Shown piece after piece: positions 16,404 to 23,722 of a stretch of 25,360 nt of DNA. Each line of letters begins with the position of its first letter. Positions within the stretch are counted from its first letter, which is position 1. The stretch spans positions 1 to 25,360 of the IMG/VR virus record IMGVR_UViG_3300027712_000136. The stretch is one strand, 5' to 3'. The position numbers were made by a program, and so were the translations under genes. The stretch comes from a virus. The notes below the pieces were generated by a model. That model made no database searches and was not told where the DNA came from. It saw only the letters and a program-made list of their open reading frames with translations.

Positions 16404-16633
16404 TGAGTTTTCCAAAAGCACCAAATCAATCAGCGGTTACTGATAGCAATAGCAAGGCTCATGGTGTTTGGTCGCAATGGTTTGACCGCGTTCAATTGAC
16501 GCTAAATGCTTCTACCAGCAGTGGCTCTACGGCCAATAGACCAAGCAAAAATCTTTATGTCGGCCAGCCTTATTTTGATACTGATCTTAATAAGCCTGTT
16601 TATTGGAATGGTTCAACCTGGGTACATTGGTGA
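16403..16633 (+). CDS. Small fibre-associated/structural protein
   Basis: A 76-aa protein. Features: SKAHGVWSQWFDRVQLTLNA, then RPSKNLYVGQPYFDTDLNKP and YWNGSTWVHW. The 'RPxxxLYVGQxYFDTxLxxPxxWNGxxWV' pattern recurs in phage fibre and fibre-associated proteins, where it may form a small beta-domain. The ATG shares its A with the gp10-like stop (TAATG), so translation is coupled. In P22 this position is occupied by the tail needle (gp26). This protein is far too short to be an equivalent, and no needle-like coiled coil is visible anywhere in the window. Confidence 0.65.
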   Translation: MSFPKAPNQSAVTDSNSKAHGVWSQWFDRVQLTLNASTSSGSTANRPSKNLYVGQPYFDTDLNKPVYWNGSTWVHW

Positions 16634-17109
16634 TTAATTTCATGGTGCTTGGTCTTCCAAGATCAGGCACTGCATGGCTGGCTAATCTGCTAACAACTGA
16701 TGATAGCTATTGTCGCCATGAAGCATTTTGGAAAAATACGCTAGTTCAGCTTGACTCTATAGATTATCCAGGAAAGTTTGGAATATCTGAAACGTCAGGC
16801 TATTGCATTCCAGATGTTTTAAATAATTATCCTGCAAAGAGGCTTATTGTTAATCGGCCAGTGCATGAGATCAATAAATCATTAAAGCTATTAAAGTTGC
16901 CGGAAATGACTAATGATCATGTTGATGCGCTAAATTCTATACAAGGATATAGAATTGATTTTAAGGACTTATTTGTGTTCAACAAGATGGCAAAAGCGTA
17001 TAATTTTTTACTAGACAAAGAATTATCTTTTTGCAGACATTCAATGTTGTGCAACATGAATATACAAAATAAGCCATTGATAAAAGAAATACAAAAACTA
17101 TTTATATGA
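16630..17109 (+). CDS. Minimal sulfotransferase-type P-loop protein
   Basis: A 159-aa protein from a GTG start at 16630, overlapping the upstream TGA (GTGA); an ATG at 16642 is the alternative but would trim strand beta-1. Residues 5-21 read MVLGLPRSGTAWLANLL, the 5'-phosphosulfate loop of PAPS-dependent sulfotransferases. LIVNRPVHEINKSL, with R76 and S84 spaced exactly as in the family's 3'-phosphate site (R-x7-S), is a second diagnostic match. A substrate-binding lid and the usual C-terminal helix are short; family members are typically 250-300 aa, so this is a compact phage version. Expected reaction: transfer of sulfate from PAPS to a hydroxyl or amine, substrate unknown. It overlaps the hydroxylase gene (ATGA) and sits inside the virion operon. 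Confidence 0.75.
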   Translation: MINFMVLGLPRSGTAWLANLLTTDDSYCRHEAFWKNTLVQLDSIDYPGKFGISETSGYCIPDVLNNYPAKRLIVNRPVHEINKSLKLLKLPEMTNDHVDALNSIQGYRIDFKDLFVFNKMAKAYNFLLDKELSFCRHSMLCNMNIQNKPLIKEIQKLFI

Positions 17110-17681
17110 ACAATTTCTTATCAATTGGACATGTAAATCCTATTCCTTCATTGCTTCAGATTAAGAGCAATCCAGATCTATGGGATATGTTCATTGAGCG
17201 AAAGAATACATACGCAGACAATATGCCGCATGAAAGCGTGTCTGACATTTGGGTAAGGACAAGAGATAGAGCCGAATTTAACGGTAGCTGGGATGATTTT
17301 CGAGGCCAGCATGATCCAGTCTGGTATCCGGCGGCTGATCTGTTGCCGGCGGTTAAGGACATTGCGTTTGAAATCATGCACATGGTTCGCGGAGAACGTC
17401 TTGGTGCAGTGCTTATCACTAAAATACCTGCTGGTGAACAAGTTAAGCCGCACATAGATAAATTTTGGAACGCTGAAACATTCAACACAAAGGTCATGGT
17501 TAGTTTAGAAAGTCATCCAGATCAAGCGCTTTGCTATGAAGAAGGTAGCTATTCTGCTATGCCTGGAGAATGTGTTTGGTTTAGAAACGATGTTATGCAC
17601 TGGGTTACTAATGATAGTCCAGTTGATAGAATTACTTTAATTGTTTGCACTCAGACTGATCGGAGGTCGATATGCCAATAG
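17106..17681 (+). CDS. Asp/Asn beta-hydroxylase-type 2OG-Fe(II) oxygenase
   Basis: A 191-aa protein. The iron-binding facial triad is visible as H116-x-D118 (VKPHIDKFW) and H165 (DVMHWVTND), with R175 (SPVDRITLIV), ten residues after the distal His, as the probable 2-oxoglutarate carboxylate ligand. The strand order around it (GAVLITKIPAG, KVMVSLES, AMPGECVWFRND) is the double-stranded beta-helix of the aspartyl/asparaginyl beta-hydroxylase family. Expected chemistry is hydroxylation of a protein side chain or small molecule using O2 and 2-oxoglutarate. Its ATG overlaps the sulfotransferase stop by 4 nt and its end overlaps the next ATG by 10 nt (ATGCCAATAG), so it is embedded in the late operon. 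The substrate is not visible. Confidence 0.8.
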   Translation: MNNFLSIGHVNPIPSLLQIKSNPDLWDMFIERKNTYADNMPHESVSDIWVRTRDRAEFNGSWDDFRGQHDPVWYPAADLLPAVKDIAFEIMHMVRGERLGAVLITKIPAGEQVKPHIDKFWNAETFNTKVMVSLESHPDQALCYEEGSYSAMPGECVWFRNDVMHWVTNDSPVDRITLIVCTQTDRRSICQ

Positions 17682-18442
17682 GTGCAGCCGCAGCAGTAGG
17701 TACAGTTGCTGGAGTAGCTAGTTCTGCCGCCGCAGGAAGTGCTGCCTCTTCAGCAAACAAGGCTAATCAAGAACTTGCCAAGGCTTTGTATTTTGACACA
17801 AAACAAGGCGTGAAGCCATATACGAAACTTGGCAAACAAGCTGCTGCTGGTTATCAAGCCGGTATGCCAGGATGGGCTGATACAAGTCAATACCAGCAAT
17901 ACATGCAGCCTTATACGCAAGAACAGTATCGACAATCGCCATTGTATACGCCAATGGTGAACAACTTGGCTGAGTTGCAAGCTACTCCAGGTTATCAGTT
18001 CCAATTGCAACAAGGCCAGCAGAATCTAGCTCAACAAGCTGCGGCTCGCGGTGGATTGCTATCTGGCGCACAGATGAAAGCGGCTCAAGGCTATGGGCAG
18101 CAACAAGCGGCCACTGGATTTCAGAAAGCATGGGAAAGAGCGCAAAATGCATATGGTAAAGCCTTTAGTCAGAATCTGTCGCAACAACAACAATATGGCA
18201 ACATGTTGTTAAGCGCAAATCAACAAGCTGGAAATATTTATAACAATGGCACACAGACTGGCCTTAATGCGTCTCTTGGGTTGGGTCAGATTGGTGCTGG
18301 TGCTCTTACTGGCGCTATGCAATCAAACACTTCTGCTGGTCAAGCACAGGGTCAGTCCTATCTTGGGATGGCTTCTAGTTTAGGACAAGGGCTTGGTCAA
18401 TTTAGTAAAACTCCTGCTGGTAGCGCGCCAATTTTCGGATAA
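17672..18442 (+). CDS. DNA transfer/ejection protein, gp7-type
   Basis: A 256-aa protein. The N-terminal Ala/Gly-rich hydrophobic helix (AAAAVGTVAGVASSAAAGSA) could insert into membrane, and a long Gln/Ala/Gly-rich helical region follows (YQFQLQQGQQNLAQQAAARG, GLLSGAQMKAAQGYGQQQAA). Low complexity, no Cys and position after gp4/gp10-type genes fit the first of the three P22-type ejection proteins (gp7, gp20, gp16), internal proteins that leave the head with the DNA and build a conduit across the envelope. A very strong Shine-Dalgarno (CGGAGG, about 6 nt before the ATG) lies within the end of the hydroxylase gene. Confidence 0.7.
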   Translation: MPIGAAAAVGTVAGVASSAAAGSAASSANKANQELAKALYFDTKQGVKPYTKLGKQAAAGYQAGMPGWADTSQYQQYMQPYTQEQYRQSPLYTPMVNNLAELQATPGYQFQLQQGQQNLAQQAAARGGLLSGAQMKAAQGYGQQQAATGFQKAWERAQNAYGKAFSQNLSQQQQYGNMLLSANQQAGNIYNNGTQTGLNASLGLGQIGAGALTGAMQSNTSAGQAQGQSYLGMASSLGQGLGQFSKTPAGSAPIFG

Positions 18443-18452
18443 GGTGAATTAA

Positions 18453-19850
18453 ATGACAGATCTATCATCAATGTATCAAATGATGCTGCAATCAACCAAT
18501 CCAGCTACCTGGGAAACCAACCGGCAGCGCGAGATGATGGGTGAAATGGAAATTTCCGAAAAGCAACGTCAAATGGAAGATGATCGCAAATTGCGTGAGC
18601 TTTTTGCCAAGAATCAACGGCCATCAGTTTCAGATATTGGCGCAATTAGTCCAGCATTTGCACAGAAGTATTCTACTGAGCAGTTCAATCTGATGAATCA
18701 ACAGCAACAGATGGAACAGCGCAATCAGCAAATGGAACTGGAGTACGGAAAAGTTCGCGCTCCAGTGTTCGGTAGAGTTGCTGAAGAATACATGCAGAAT
18801 GTTGATTCTGGTATGCCAGAAGCTCAAGCAAGAAACGTATACAATCAGCAAATGGGTCAAGCGGCTGCAATGCTTCAACAGCAGAATATTCCTCTTCCAA
18901 GGAATTTTAGTGCTGAAGAGCATGATCCTCAAATGGTTCTTAATAATGCTGCTGGTCTTGGATATCAGTCGCCATATATTAAGCAGAAAATGGATGTACA
19001 GGCTGAAGCTGCTAAAAGACAATTGCCGCCAGGAAGGACTCCTGAACAGCAATATGGTCGTGTAGAGATGGGTGCATATGGTCCAAAAGTTCAACCGCCA
19101 TTACCAAATGCGTCATTACCTAGCGGTGGGTATCGTCCAGGATATGCTGACTCTGTTCAACAGCAATATGGTCAGCCAGAGTCTAATATTCCAGCACAAG
19201 ATATTGATGCGTTTAGAGCGTATAAGGATTCTTTGCCAGCAAATAGTAAAGAGCGTCAAGCGGCTGAAAAGGCTTTAGCTAATGCTATTAAGCAGAGTCT
19301 TCCTGGATCTAGGTTTGTTACGCCAGAACAGGAAATGAATTTAAGAACTGAGGAAGAAAAGCAAAAAACTCTTGAGCGCGGTAGAGCAGAAAAGCAAATT
19401 GTTCAAGAAACTAAACAAGAAACGCTTGGAAACATTCCAGACAAGGCGGCCATTGAATCATTGATTGATGAATCAATTGGATCTGGCGCTGAACAGTTGG
19501 TTAAAGGCGTTGCTGGTCCTATGGTTGGCATGAGTTCTAAAGCTCTTGAAGCAACTAAACAACTTGAAGTTCTTTCGCCACAATTGAAAAGTTTAACCAA
19601 ATCAATGGCTGGTGCTGGATCTATTTCAGACGCAGAGCAAAAAATGATGTCTGATGCGGCTGGCGCTATTGCTGATCCTAAGATGCCTCCAGAAGCTAGA
19701 AAGGCTGCTTTCCGTACGTTTATGGATGTCATGGAAAAATCTACTGGCAAAGACAATGCAAGCACTGGTTTGCAAATAGGTCATGAAGAAAATGGCTATA
19801 TCTATAAAGGCGGAGATCCAGGCAAGCAATCATCCTGGGAGAAAAGATAA
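18453..19850 (+). CDS. Probable internal virion/ejection protein, gp20-position
   Basis: A 465-aa Gln/Met/Glu-rich helical protein without signal peptide. N-terminal coiled-coil-like stretches (REMMGEMEISEKQRQMEDDR; NLMNQQQQMEQRNQQMELEY), a Pro-rich middle (about 195-260), a charged coil (LRTEEEKQKTLERGRAEKQI), an Ala/Ser/Met amphipathic region, and a C-terminal end 'NGYIYKGGDPGKQSSWEKR' of a type seen at the end of phage virion proteins. By order and character it corresponds to the second ejection protein. The ribosome site is ATAAGGTGAATTAA; its stop overlaps the next ATG by one base. Function by position; no direct sequence homology is recognised. Confidence 0.6.
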   Translation: MTDLSSMYQMMLQSTNPATWETNRQREMMGEMEISEKQRQMEDDRKLRELFAKNQRPSVSDIGAISPAFAQKYSTEQFNLMNQQQQMEQRNQQMELEYGKVRAPVFGRVAEEYMQNVDSGMPEAQARNVYNQQMGQAAAMLQQQNIPLPRNFSAEEHDPQMVLNNAAGLGYQSPYIKQKMDVQAEAAKRQLPPGRTPEQQYGRVEMGAYGPKVQPPLPNASLPSGGYRPGYADSVQQQYGQPESNIPAQDIDAFRAYKDSLPANSKERQAAEKALANAIKQSLPGSRFVTPEQEMNLRTEEEKQKTLERGRAEKQIVQETKQETLGNIPDKAAIESLIDESIGSGAEQLVKGVAGPMVGMSSKALEATKQLEVLSPQLKSLTKSMAGAGSISDAEQKMMSDAAGAIADPKMPPEARKAAFRTFMDVMEKSTGKDNASTGLQIGHEENGYIYKGGDPGKQSSWEKR

Positions 19851-21370
19851 TGGCTGGTCCATGGGAAAAATACGCTACTGAAGAATCTGGTCCTTGGACT
19901 AAATATGCTGGCCCAGTAGATGAAATTATGCCAACTGGCGAAGCATTAAAGCGTGGCTTTGGCTATGAGATGAGCAAGGCTTATGCTGGCGTAGCTCCTA
20001 TGTTTGGCGGCAAAGGAAAATCTCCAGAAGAACTTGCGGCAGAAGAGGCTGCATTATCAGAACATGGCGGATTTCCTGCATCTGCTGGGCGGTTTGCGGG
20101 TGAAGCTGTCAAGATGGCTCCGACAATGCTTATCCCTGGAGCTGGTCCTGCTGCTGTTCTTGGTCGTGTAGCTGGATCTGCTGGATTATCTGCAATGATG
20201 GAACCAGGAGATAGAACAAAAGCCGCTATGATTGGCGGTGCTGGCGCACTTGGCGGTGAAGCTGTTGGTGCTGGTCTTAGCAAGCTAATTCGCGGTCCAG
20301 TTGCACAGCCTGGAGTTAAAGAATCCTATGAGGCTGGTTTGCGTCCATCATTTGCTCAAGCTGTTGGTGGTGGTGTAAAGCGTTTTGAAGAGACAATGGA
20401 ATCTAGTCCTTTAATTGGTCCGGCTATTACTGGTCAACAATTAAGATCAATGGAAAGTTTCAACACATCAACTGTTGGTAAGATTCTTGAAGACCTTAAC
20501 CGCGATTTGCCAGAAGCAAAGCAGATTAATGTTGGCGAGATACCAGCAGGTCGAGAAGGTTTCTTAAAAGCAGAGCAAGCGGCTAAAGAAGCCTATGGAA
20601 AATTGACTGAAAATACATCTGGATCTATGACGCCAGAGTTTGAATCAGGGCTGCAGGGAATTAGAGATCTTTCTAAGTCTATGCGTCCTGAGTATAGAGA
20701 TCAGATTGATTCTATCATCAAGCATAGCCTTGAAAGCAGATTTAAACCTGGTGAAAGAGTTGATGGCGTAACGATCAAAGAAATTGACTCAGAGCTTTCT
20801 AATCTTGCTGGTAAATATTCTAATAGCGCAATTGCGGATGAGCGCAGAGTTGGCGATGCAATTCTAGAAACTCAAAGTCAATTGCATAACATGATGGAGC
20901 TTCAGAATCCAGAATATGCAACTCAATTACGCAATGCAGATCGAGCTTATTTTGAAATTCGTCAACTCGGTAAGGCTATGACTTCATCCGTAAAAGATGA
21001 GCTTGCTACTCCAAGCCAGCTATTGCAAGCGCTTAGGGCAAAAGATAGGACTGGATTTTCTCGCGGCAATTTACCGTTGCAAGAATACGCTGAAACAGCA
21101 CAAAAACTTGTTGGCAATCGTTATCCTGAATCCGGTACTGCTGGCCGCTTACAAGCAAAAGATGTCATGGCGGCTGGAGCAACCGGCTTTATTCCTGGCT
21201 TTGCGGCTGCTTATGCGGCTAAAGGTTTATATGCACCAGCAATTCAAGATTTTCTTGTTAGGCAAACATTTAAAGAGCCAGGACTAATGAGGCTTATGGC
21301 TATGGACGCGGCTAAACGTACATCACCGGCACTGGGCGCGGCTGGCGCATCATCAACACTGAACAGGTAA
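19850..21370 (+). CDS. Probable membrane-active DNA ejection protein, gp16-position
   Basis: A 506-aa protein. It opens with a tandem motif GPWEKYA...GPWTKYAG (residues 3-19), then a Gly/Ala-rich hydrophobic region at about 85-150 (APTMLIPGAGPAAVLGRVAG; AAMIGGAGALGGEAVGAGLS) able to form membrane-inserting hairpins. A long charged helical region (about 160-430) follows, and then a second Gly/Ala hydrophobic stretch (VMAAGATGFIPGFAAAYAAK) near the C-terminus. Hydrophobic glycine-rich hairpins in a soluble helical protein are typical of ejected pore proteins. It is the third gene of the trio after gp4/gp10-type genes, as in P22. TAATG overlap with the upstream gene. No peptidoglycan-hydrolase motif is evident. 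Confidence 0.65.
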   Translation: MAGPWEKYATEESGPWTKYAGPVDEIMPTGEALKRGFGYEMSKAYAGVAPMFGGKGKSPEELAAEEAALSEHGGFPASAGRFAGEAVKMAPTMLIPGAGPAAVLGRVAGSAGLSAMMEPGDRTKAAMIGGAGALGGEAVGAGLSKLIRGPVAQPGVKESYEAGLRPSFAQAVGGGVKRFEETMESSPLIGPAITGQQLRSMESFNTSTVGKILEDLNRDLPEAKQINVGEIPAGREGFLKAEQAAKEAYGKLTENTSGSMTPEFESGLQGIRDLSKSMRPEYRDQIDSIIKHSLESRFKPGERVDGVTIKEIDSELSNLAGKYSNSAIADERRVGDAILETQSQLHNMMELQNPEYATQLRNADRAYFEIRQLGKAMTSSVKDELATPSQLLQALRAKDRTGFSRGNLPLQEYAETAQKLVGNRYPESGTAGRLQAKDVMAAGATGFIPGFAAAYAAKGLYAPAIQDFLVRQTFKEPGLMRLMAMDAAKRTSPALGAAGASSTLNR

Positions 21371-21374
21371 AATC

Positions 21375-22583
21375 ATGACAGCATATCTATCTCCAGTCCT
21401 GCAAGAAGCTCAATTCAATGGCGATGCAACCTTTTTAGTTGGCGGTCAGATCTGGTTTTACACCGCTGGCACTAGTACGCCAATCATTGCTTATCAAGAT
21501 GAAGCTGGCACTGTTCCTTGGCCTAATCCGATTCAGCTTAACTCTCGCGGTGAAACTGGCGGTACGATTTGGTTGGCATCGTATGCTGAAACCGGCGGTT
21601 ACAAGATTGTTCTAGAAGGCCCTCCTTTTTATGGCCAGACTCATGGAGTTGTTATCTCAAATTACGATGGCATAACTGGCGTTAACGACACAACAATAAA
21701 CTCTTTATCAAACGATTGGATTTCTTTTAATGGCCTTCCAAGTTACTTGTCTAGTGACACTTTTAGTGTTTCTGGTGATCAAATATCAATTTTTCAGCAA
21801 CATCGTAGAGTTAAAACGATAAACAACGCTGGCCCTATTACTGGAACTGTTGTGTCTTCTAGTTATGTAGCTGGCGTAACTAATGTCATTCTTGCAAATG
21901 ATACTGGTGGAGCTTTAGATTCCGGCATTTCTCAAGTTTACTATGGATTTATCCAAACAGATCCATCATCAATTCCAAATTGTGTTTTTTCTGGTACGGC
22001 ATCAATTGCGTCTGCAAATGATATTTATCTTAGCTATGATGGCAGCACGTTAAAATATTCAATTGATTCCGGAAGTCCACAGCCTATTCCAACAAGCGGA
22101 TCTGCTGGATCTACGTTCTTTACGGCAGCTACTTCATCAGAAGGTCAAATAGGAGCAGCATTTACTGGCGTAAACAATGCTTATGTATACAACAATGCAA
22201 CCGCCTGGGGTCTTGGTTCATCAACAAACAAGGCTGTAATATTTGATAGAGGAACAAGCACTTACAGTTATGGCGGGTTTGATTTGCCAACGCCAGCAGC
22301 TTCTGGATATATAACTTTGCCAAATGGTTTAGTTATTCAATGGGGTAGAACCACAGTAACTGGAATGAGTGGAACATCTGCTTCTGGAACTGCAAGCTAT
22401 CCTATTGCATTTCCATCAGGTGCTTATCAAGTATTTAATAGCATTGTCACTTACACGGCTGGTTCAACCAGTTCATTATTTGTAAGAACTCAGCCAGGAA
22501 ACGCATCTACTTTTAATTATAATTCTGATTTTTCAGCAGGAACAACTGGTGTAGTTTTTAGCTTTCTAGCTATAGGTCATTAA
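21375..22583 (+). CDS. Tail fibre with virion-attachment domain and gp53-like tip
   Basis: A 402-aa protein. Residues about 1-100 (SPVLQEAQFNGDATFLVGGQ, WFYTAGTSTPIIAYQDEAGT, NPIQLNSRGE, GYKIVLEGPP) look like a beta-sandwich attachment domain analogous to the P22 tailspike head-binding domain. A beta-rich middle (about 100-300) follows. The end (SGYITLPNGLVIQWGRTTVT, 'ASYPIAFPSGAYQVFNSIV', '...VVFSFLAIGH') matches the pattern of the gp53-like C-terminal tip of short fibres. It occupies the place of P22 gene 9 (tailspike), after the ejection genes. The ribosome site is CAGGTAAAATC. No hydrolase site is evident, so it is probably a receptor-binding fibre. Confidence 0.75.
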   Translation: MTAYLSPVLQEAQFNGDATFLVGGQIWFYTAGTSTPIIAYQDEAGTVPWPNPIQLNSRGETGGTIWLASYAETGGYKIVLEGPPFYGQTHGVVISNYDGITGVNDTTINSLSNDWISFNGLPSYLSSDTFSVSGDQISIFQQHRRVKTINNAGPITGTVVSSSYVAGVTNVILANDTGGALDSGISQVYYGFIQTDPSSIPNCVFSGTASIASANDIYLSYDGSTLKYSIDSGSPQPIPTSGSAGSTFFTAATSSEGQIGAAFTGVNNAYVYNNATAWGLGSSTNKAVIFDRGTSTYSYGGFDLPTPAASGYITLPNGLVIQWGRTTVTGMSGTSASGTASYPIAFPSGAYQVFNSIVTYTAGSTSSLFVRTQPGNASTFNYNSDFSAGTTGVVFSFLAIGH

Positions 22584-22584
22584 C

Positions 22585-23007
22585 ATGATCACTAGTAAAG
22601 ATTGTTTTGCTAAGTACGGTGACCCTAGTGCTAATGAACGTCGATTCATGATTGTCTGGGATGTCCCTACTGCGCTTGAACATGGTTCTATTCCAAAACG
22701 CATTTATTGCAACAAGGATCTTATTCCCCTGTTAGAAAAAGCGTTTAAGAACGTCAATGATCGAGGCATATCCGCTCAGATCAAAACCTGGGACGGATGT
22801 TTTAACATTCGCAAGAAGCGCGGTGCGGCATCTATGTCCTTGCACTCCTGGGGTCTGGCTATCGACATTAACGCAGCATGGAACGGATTTGGCAAAAAAC
22901 CAACAATGTCGCCAGAGCTAGTGAAGTGTTTTACTGATGCTGGATTAGACTGGGGTGGAGTTTGGAAACGCGCAGATGGCATGCACTTTCAAATAGCCAA
23001 GTTATGA
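22585..23007 (+). CDS. Endolysin, peptidase M15 (L,D/D,D-carboxy- or endopeptidase type)
   Basis: A 140-aa protein. Zinc ligands of the M15 family are visible: H87 and D94 in SLHSWGLAIDIN and H134 in DGMHFQIA. D131, three residues before the last His, is the likely catalytic acid/base. The 'LDWGGVW' stretch before it is also typical. It cleaves peptide bonds in peptidoglycan stems. The length matches phage M15C endolysins. No signal peptide, so it needs a holin for release. The ribosome site is ATAGGTCATTAAC, and the gene starts one base after the fibre stop. Its end overlaps the nuclease gene by 4 nt (ATGA). Confidence 0.9.
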   Translation: MITSKDCFAKYGDPSANERRFMIVWDVPTALEHGSIPKRIYCNKDLIPLLEKAFKNVNDRGISAQIKTWDGCFNIRKKRGAASMSLHSWGLAIDINAAWNGFGKKPTMSPELVKCFTDAGLDWGGVWKRADGMHFQIAKL

Positions 23008-23378
23008 CGCGAATCTGCAAGATATGCCTAGTTGAAAAGCCAATGGTGATGTTTGAGTTCACCGGCAAACAACAGCATAGGCGTAAAACTTGCAGAAAAT
23101 GTAGAGCAAAAAGGCCAAAAGATAAGGAAAAGATAAGATCTTATAAAGAAAAAGCCAAATATGGAATTACTAGAGAAAAAATTGGACCAAATGTTTGTAT
23201 GATTTGCGGGGCCACTAAGCATATTTGCATTGATCATTGTCATGAAACTAATCAAGTTCGCGGTTTATTATGTAGATCATGCAATCTGGGGCTTGGAATG
23301 TTAGGAGATAATATCTCTGGCTTACAACTTGCTGTAAAATACTTGGAAACCTTCTTGGAGAAATCTCATGGGCGATAA
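23004..23378 (+). CDS. Recombination endonuclease VII-type HNH nuclease
   Basis: A 124-aa protein from the ATG at 23004 that overlaps the endolysin stop (ATGA); an earlier in-frame start would only translate endolysin sequence out of frame. An N-terminal zinc-ribbon-like pair, C5xxC8 and C30xxC33, is followed by a basic Lys/Arg stretch. The endonuclease VII core is C65xxC68, IDHCHETNQVRGLLC (H78 and H80) and C90RSC93N94, ending GLGMLGDN. Family members resolve branched DNA (T4 gp49), helping packaging or recombination. An independent HNH nicking enzyme is the alternative. The location inside the lysis cassette is unusual but is compatible with late expression. Confidence 0.85.
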   Translation: MTRICKICLVEKPMVMFEFTGKQQHRRKTCRKCRAKRPKDKEKIRSYKEKAKYGITREKIGPNVCMICGATKHICIDHCHETNQVRGLLCRSCNLGLGMLGDNISGLQLAVKYLETFLEKSHGR

Positions 23379-23553
23379 ATTTGGAATTGCGATTAGTGAA
23401 GCCAGCACTTGGCGCGGTATTGTATATCTGATGATGGCTATTGGAATCAAAGTCTCACCAGAACTCCAGGGCGCTATTGTTTCAGCCGGCCTAGCGATCG
23501 CTTCAGCTATTGCTATTTTCACAAAGCAAAAGGCTCCAGAAAGTGCCAAATGA
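23368..23553 (+). CDS. Holin-like small membrane protein
   Basis: A 61-aa protein with one clear transmembrane segment (residues about 34-52, QGAIVSAGLAIASAIAIF), a second shorter hydrophobic stretch (15-27, WRGIVYLMMAIGI) separated by a turn with Pro (SPEL), and a charged C-terminal tail (KQKAPESAK). This two-hydrophobic-segment pattern is that of small class II holins. A strong ribosome site, TTGGAG, lies 8 nt before the ATG, which overlaps the nuclease end by 11 nt. Position with the endolysin supports a lysis role: pore formation in the inner membrane. Confidence 0.65.
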   Translation: MGDKFGIAISEASTWRGIVYLMMAIGIKVSPELQGAIVSAGLAIASAIAIFTKQKAPESAK

Positions 23554-23722
23554 TGATTTGAAAATCATTGACACTAGTCAGGGTCTGACAAGAGAAGAGC
23601 TTATTGAATTAAAAAAGCTGGCCGCTATGAGCAAGTCAGCTAAATTAATCATTGGCATTGTGTTTTCTTTGCTTCTTTTTGTTGGCTTTGATCACTTAGT
23701 GGAGTGGTTCCAGCACAAATGA
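23543..23722 (+). CDS. Small one-helix membrane protein of the lysis cassette
   Basis: A 59-aa protein from a GTG start at 23543 (AAAGG nine bases upstream), overlapping the holin end by 11 nt. The N-terminal half is soluble and charged (DDLKIIDTSQGLTREELIEL, then KKLAAMSKSAK). One transmembrane helix spans residues about 35-49 (LIIGIVFSLLLFVGF), and the C-terminus is short and aromatic (DHLVEWFQHK). The arrangement suggests a second holin, antiholin or pinholin-type modulator. It is not a typical Rz, since the periplasmic coil is missing. No other Rz/Rz1 pair is visible here. Confidence 0.55.
   Translation: MPNDDLKIIDTSQGLTREELIELKKLAAMSKSAKLIIGIVFSLLLFVGFDHLVEWFQHK

Noticed and set aside
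16603-16629. Upstream TTG start for the sulfotransferase
   Set aside because: It would add residues encoded out of frame within the preceding gene. The GTG at 16630 overlaps the stop and begins just before the first beta-strand.
18630-19094. 154-residue leftward open frame opposite the second ejection protein
   Set aside because: Antisense to a coherent Gln-rich gene; Leu/His/Ser-rich composition is what the complement of CAA/CAG-rich DNA gives.
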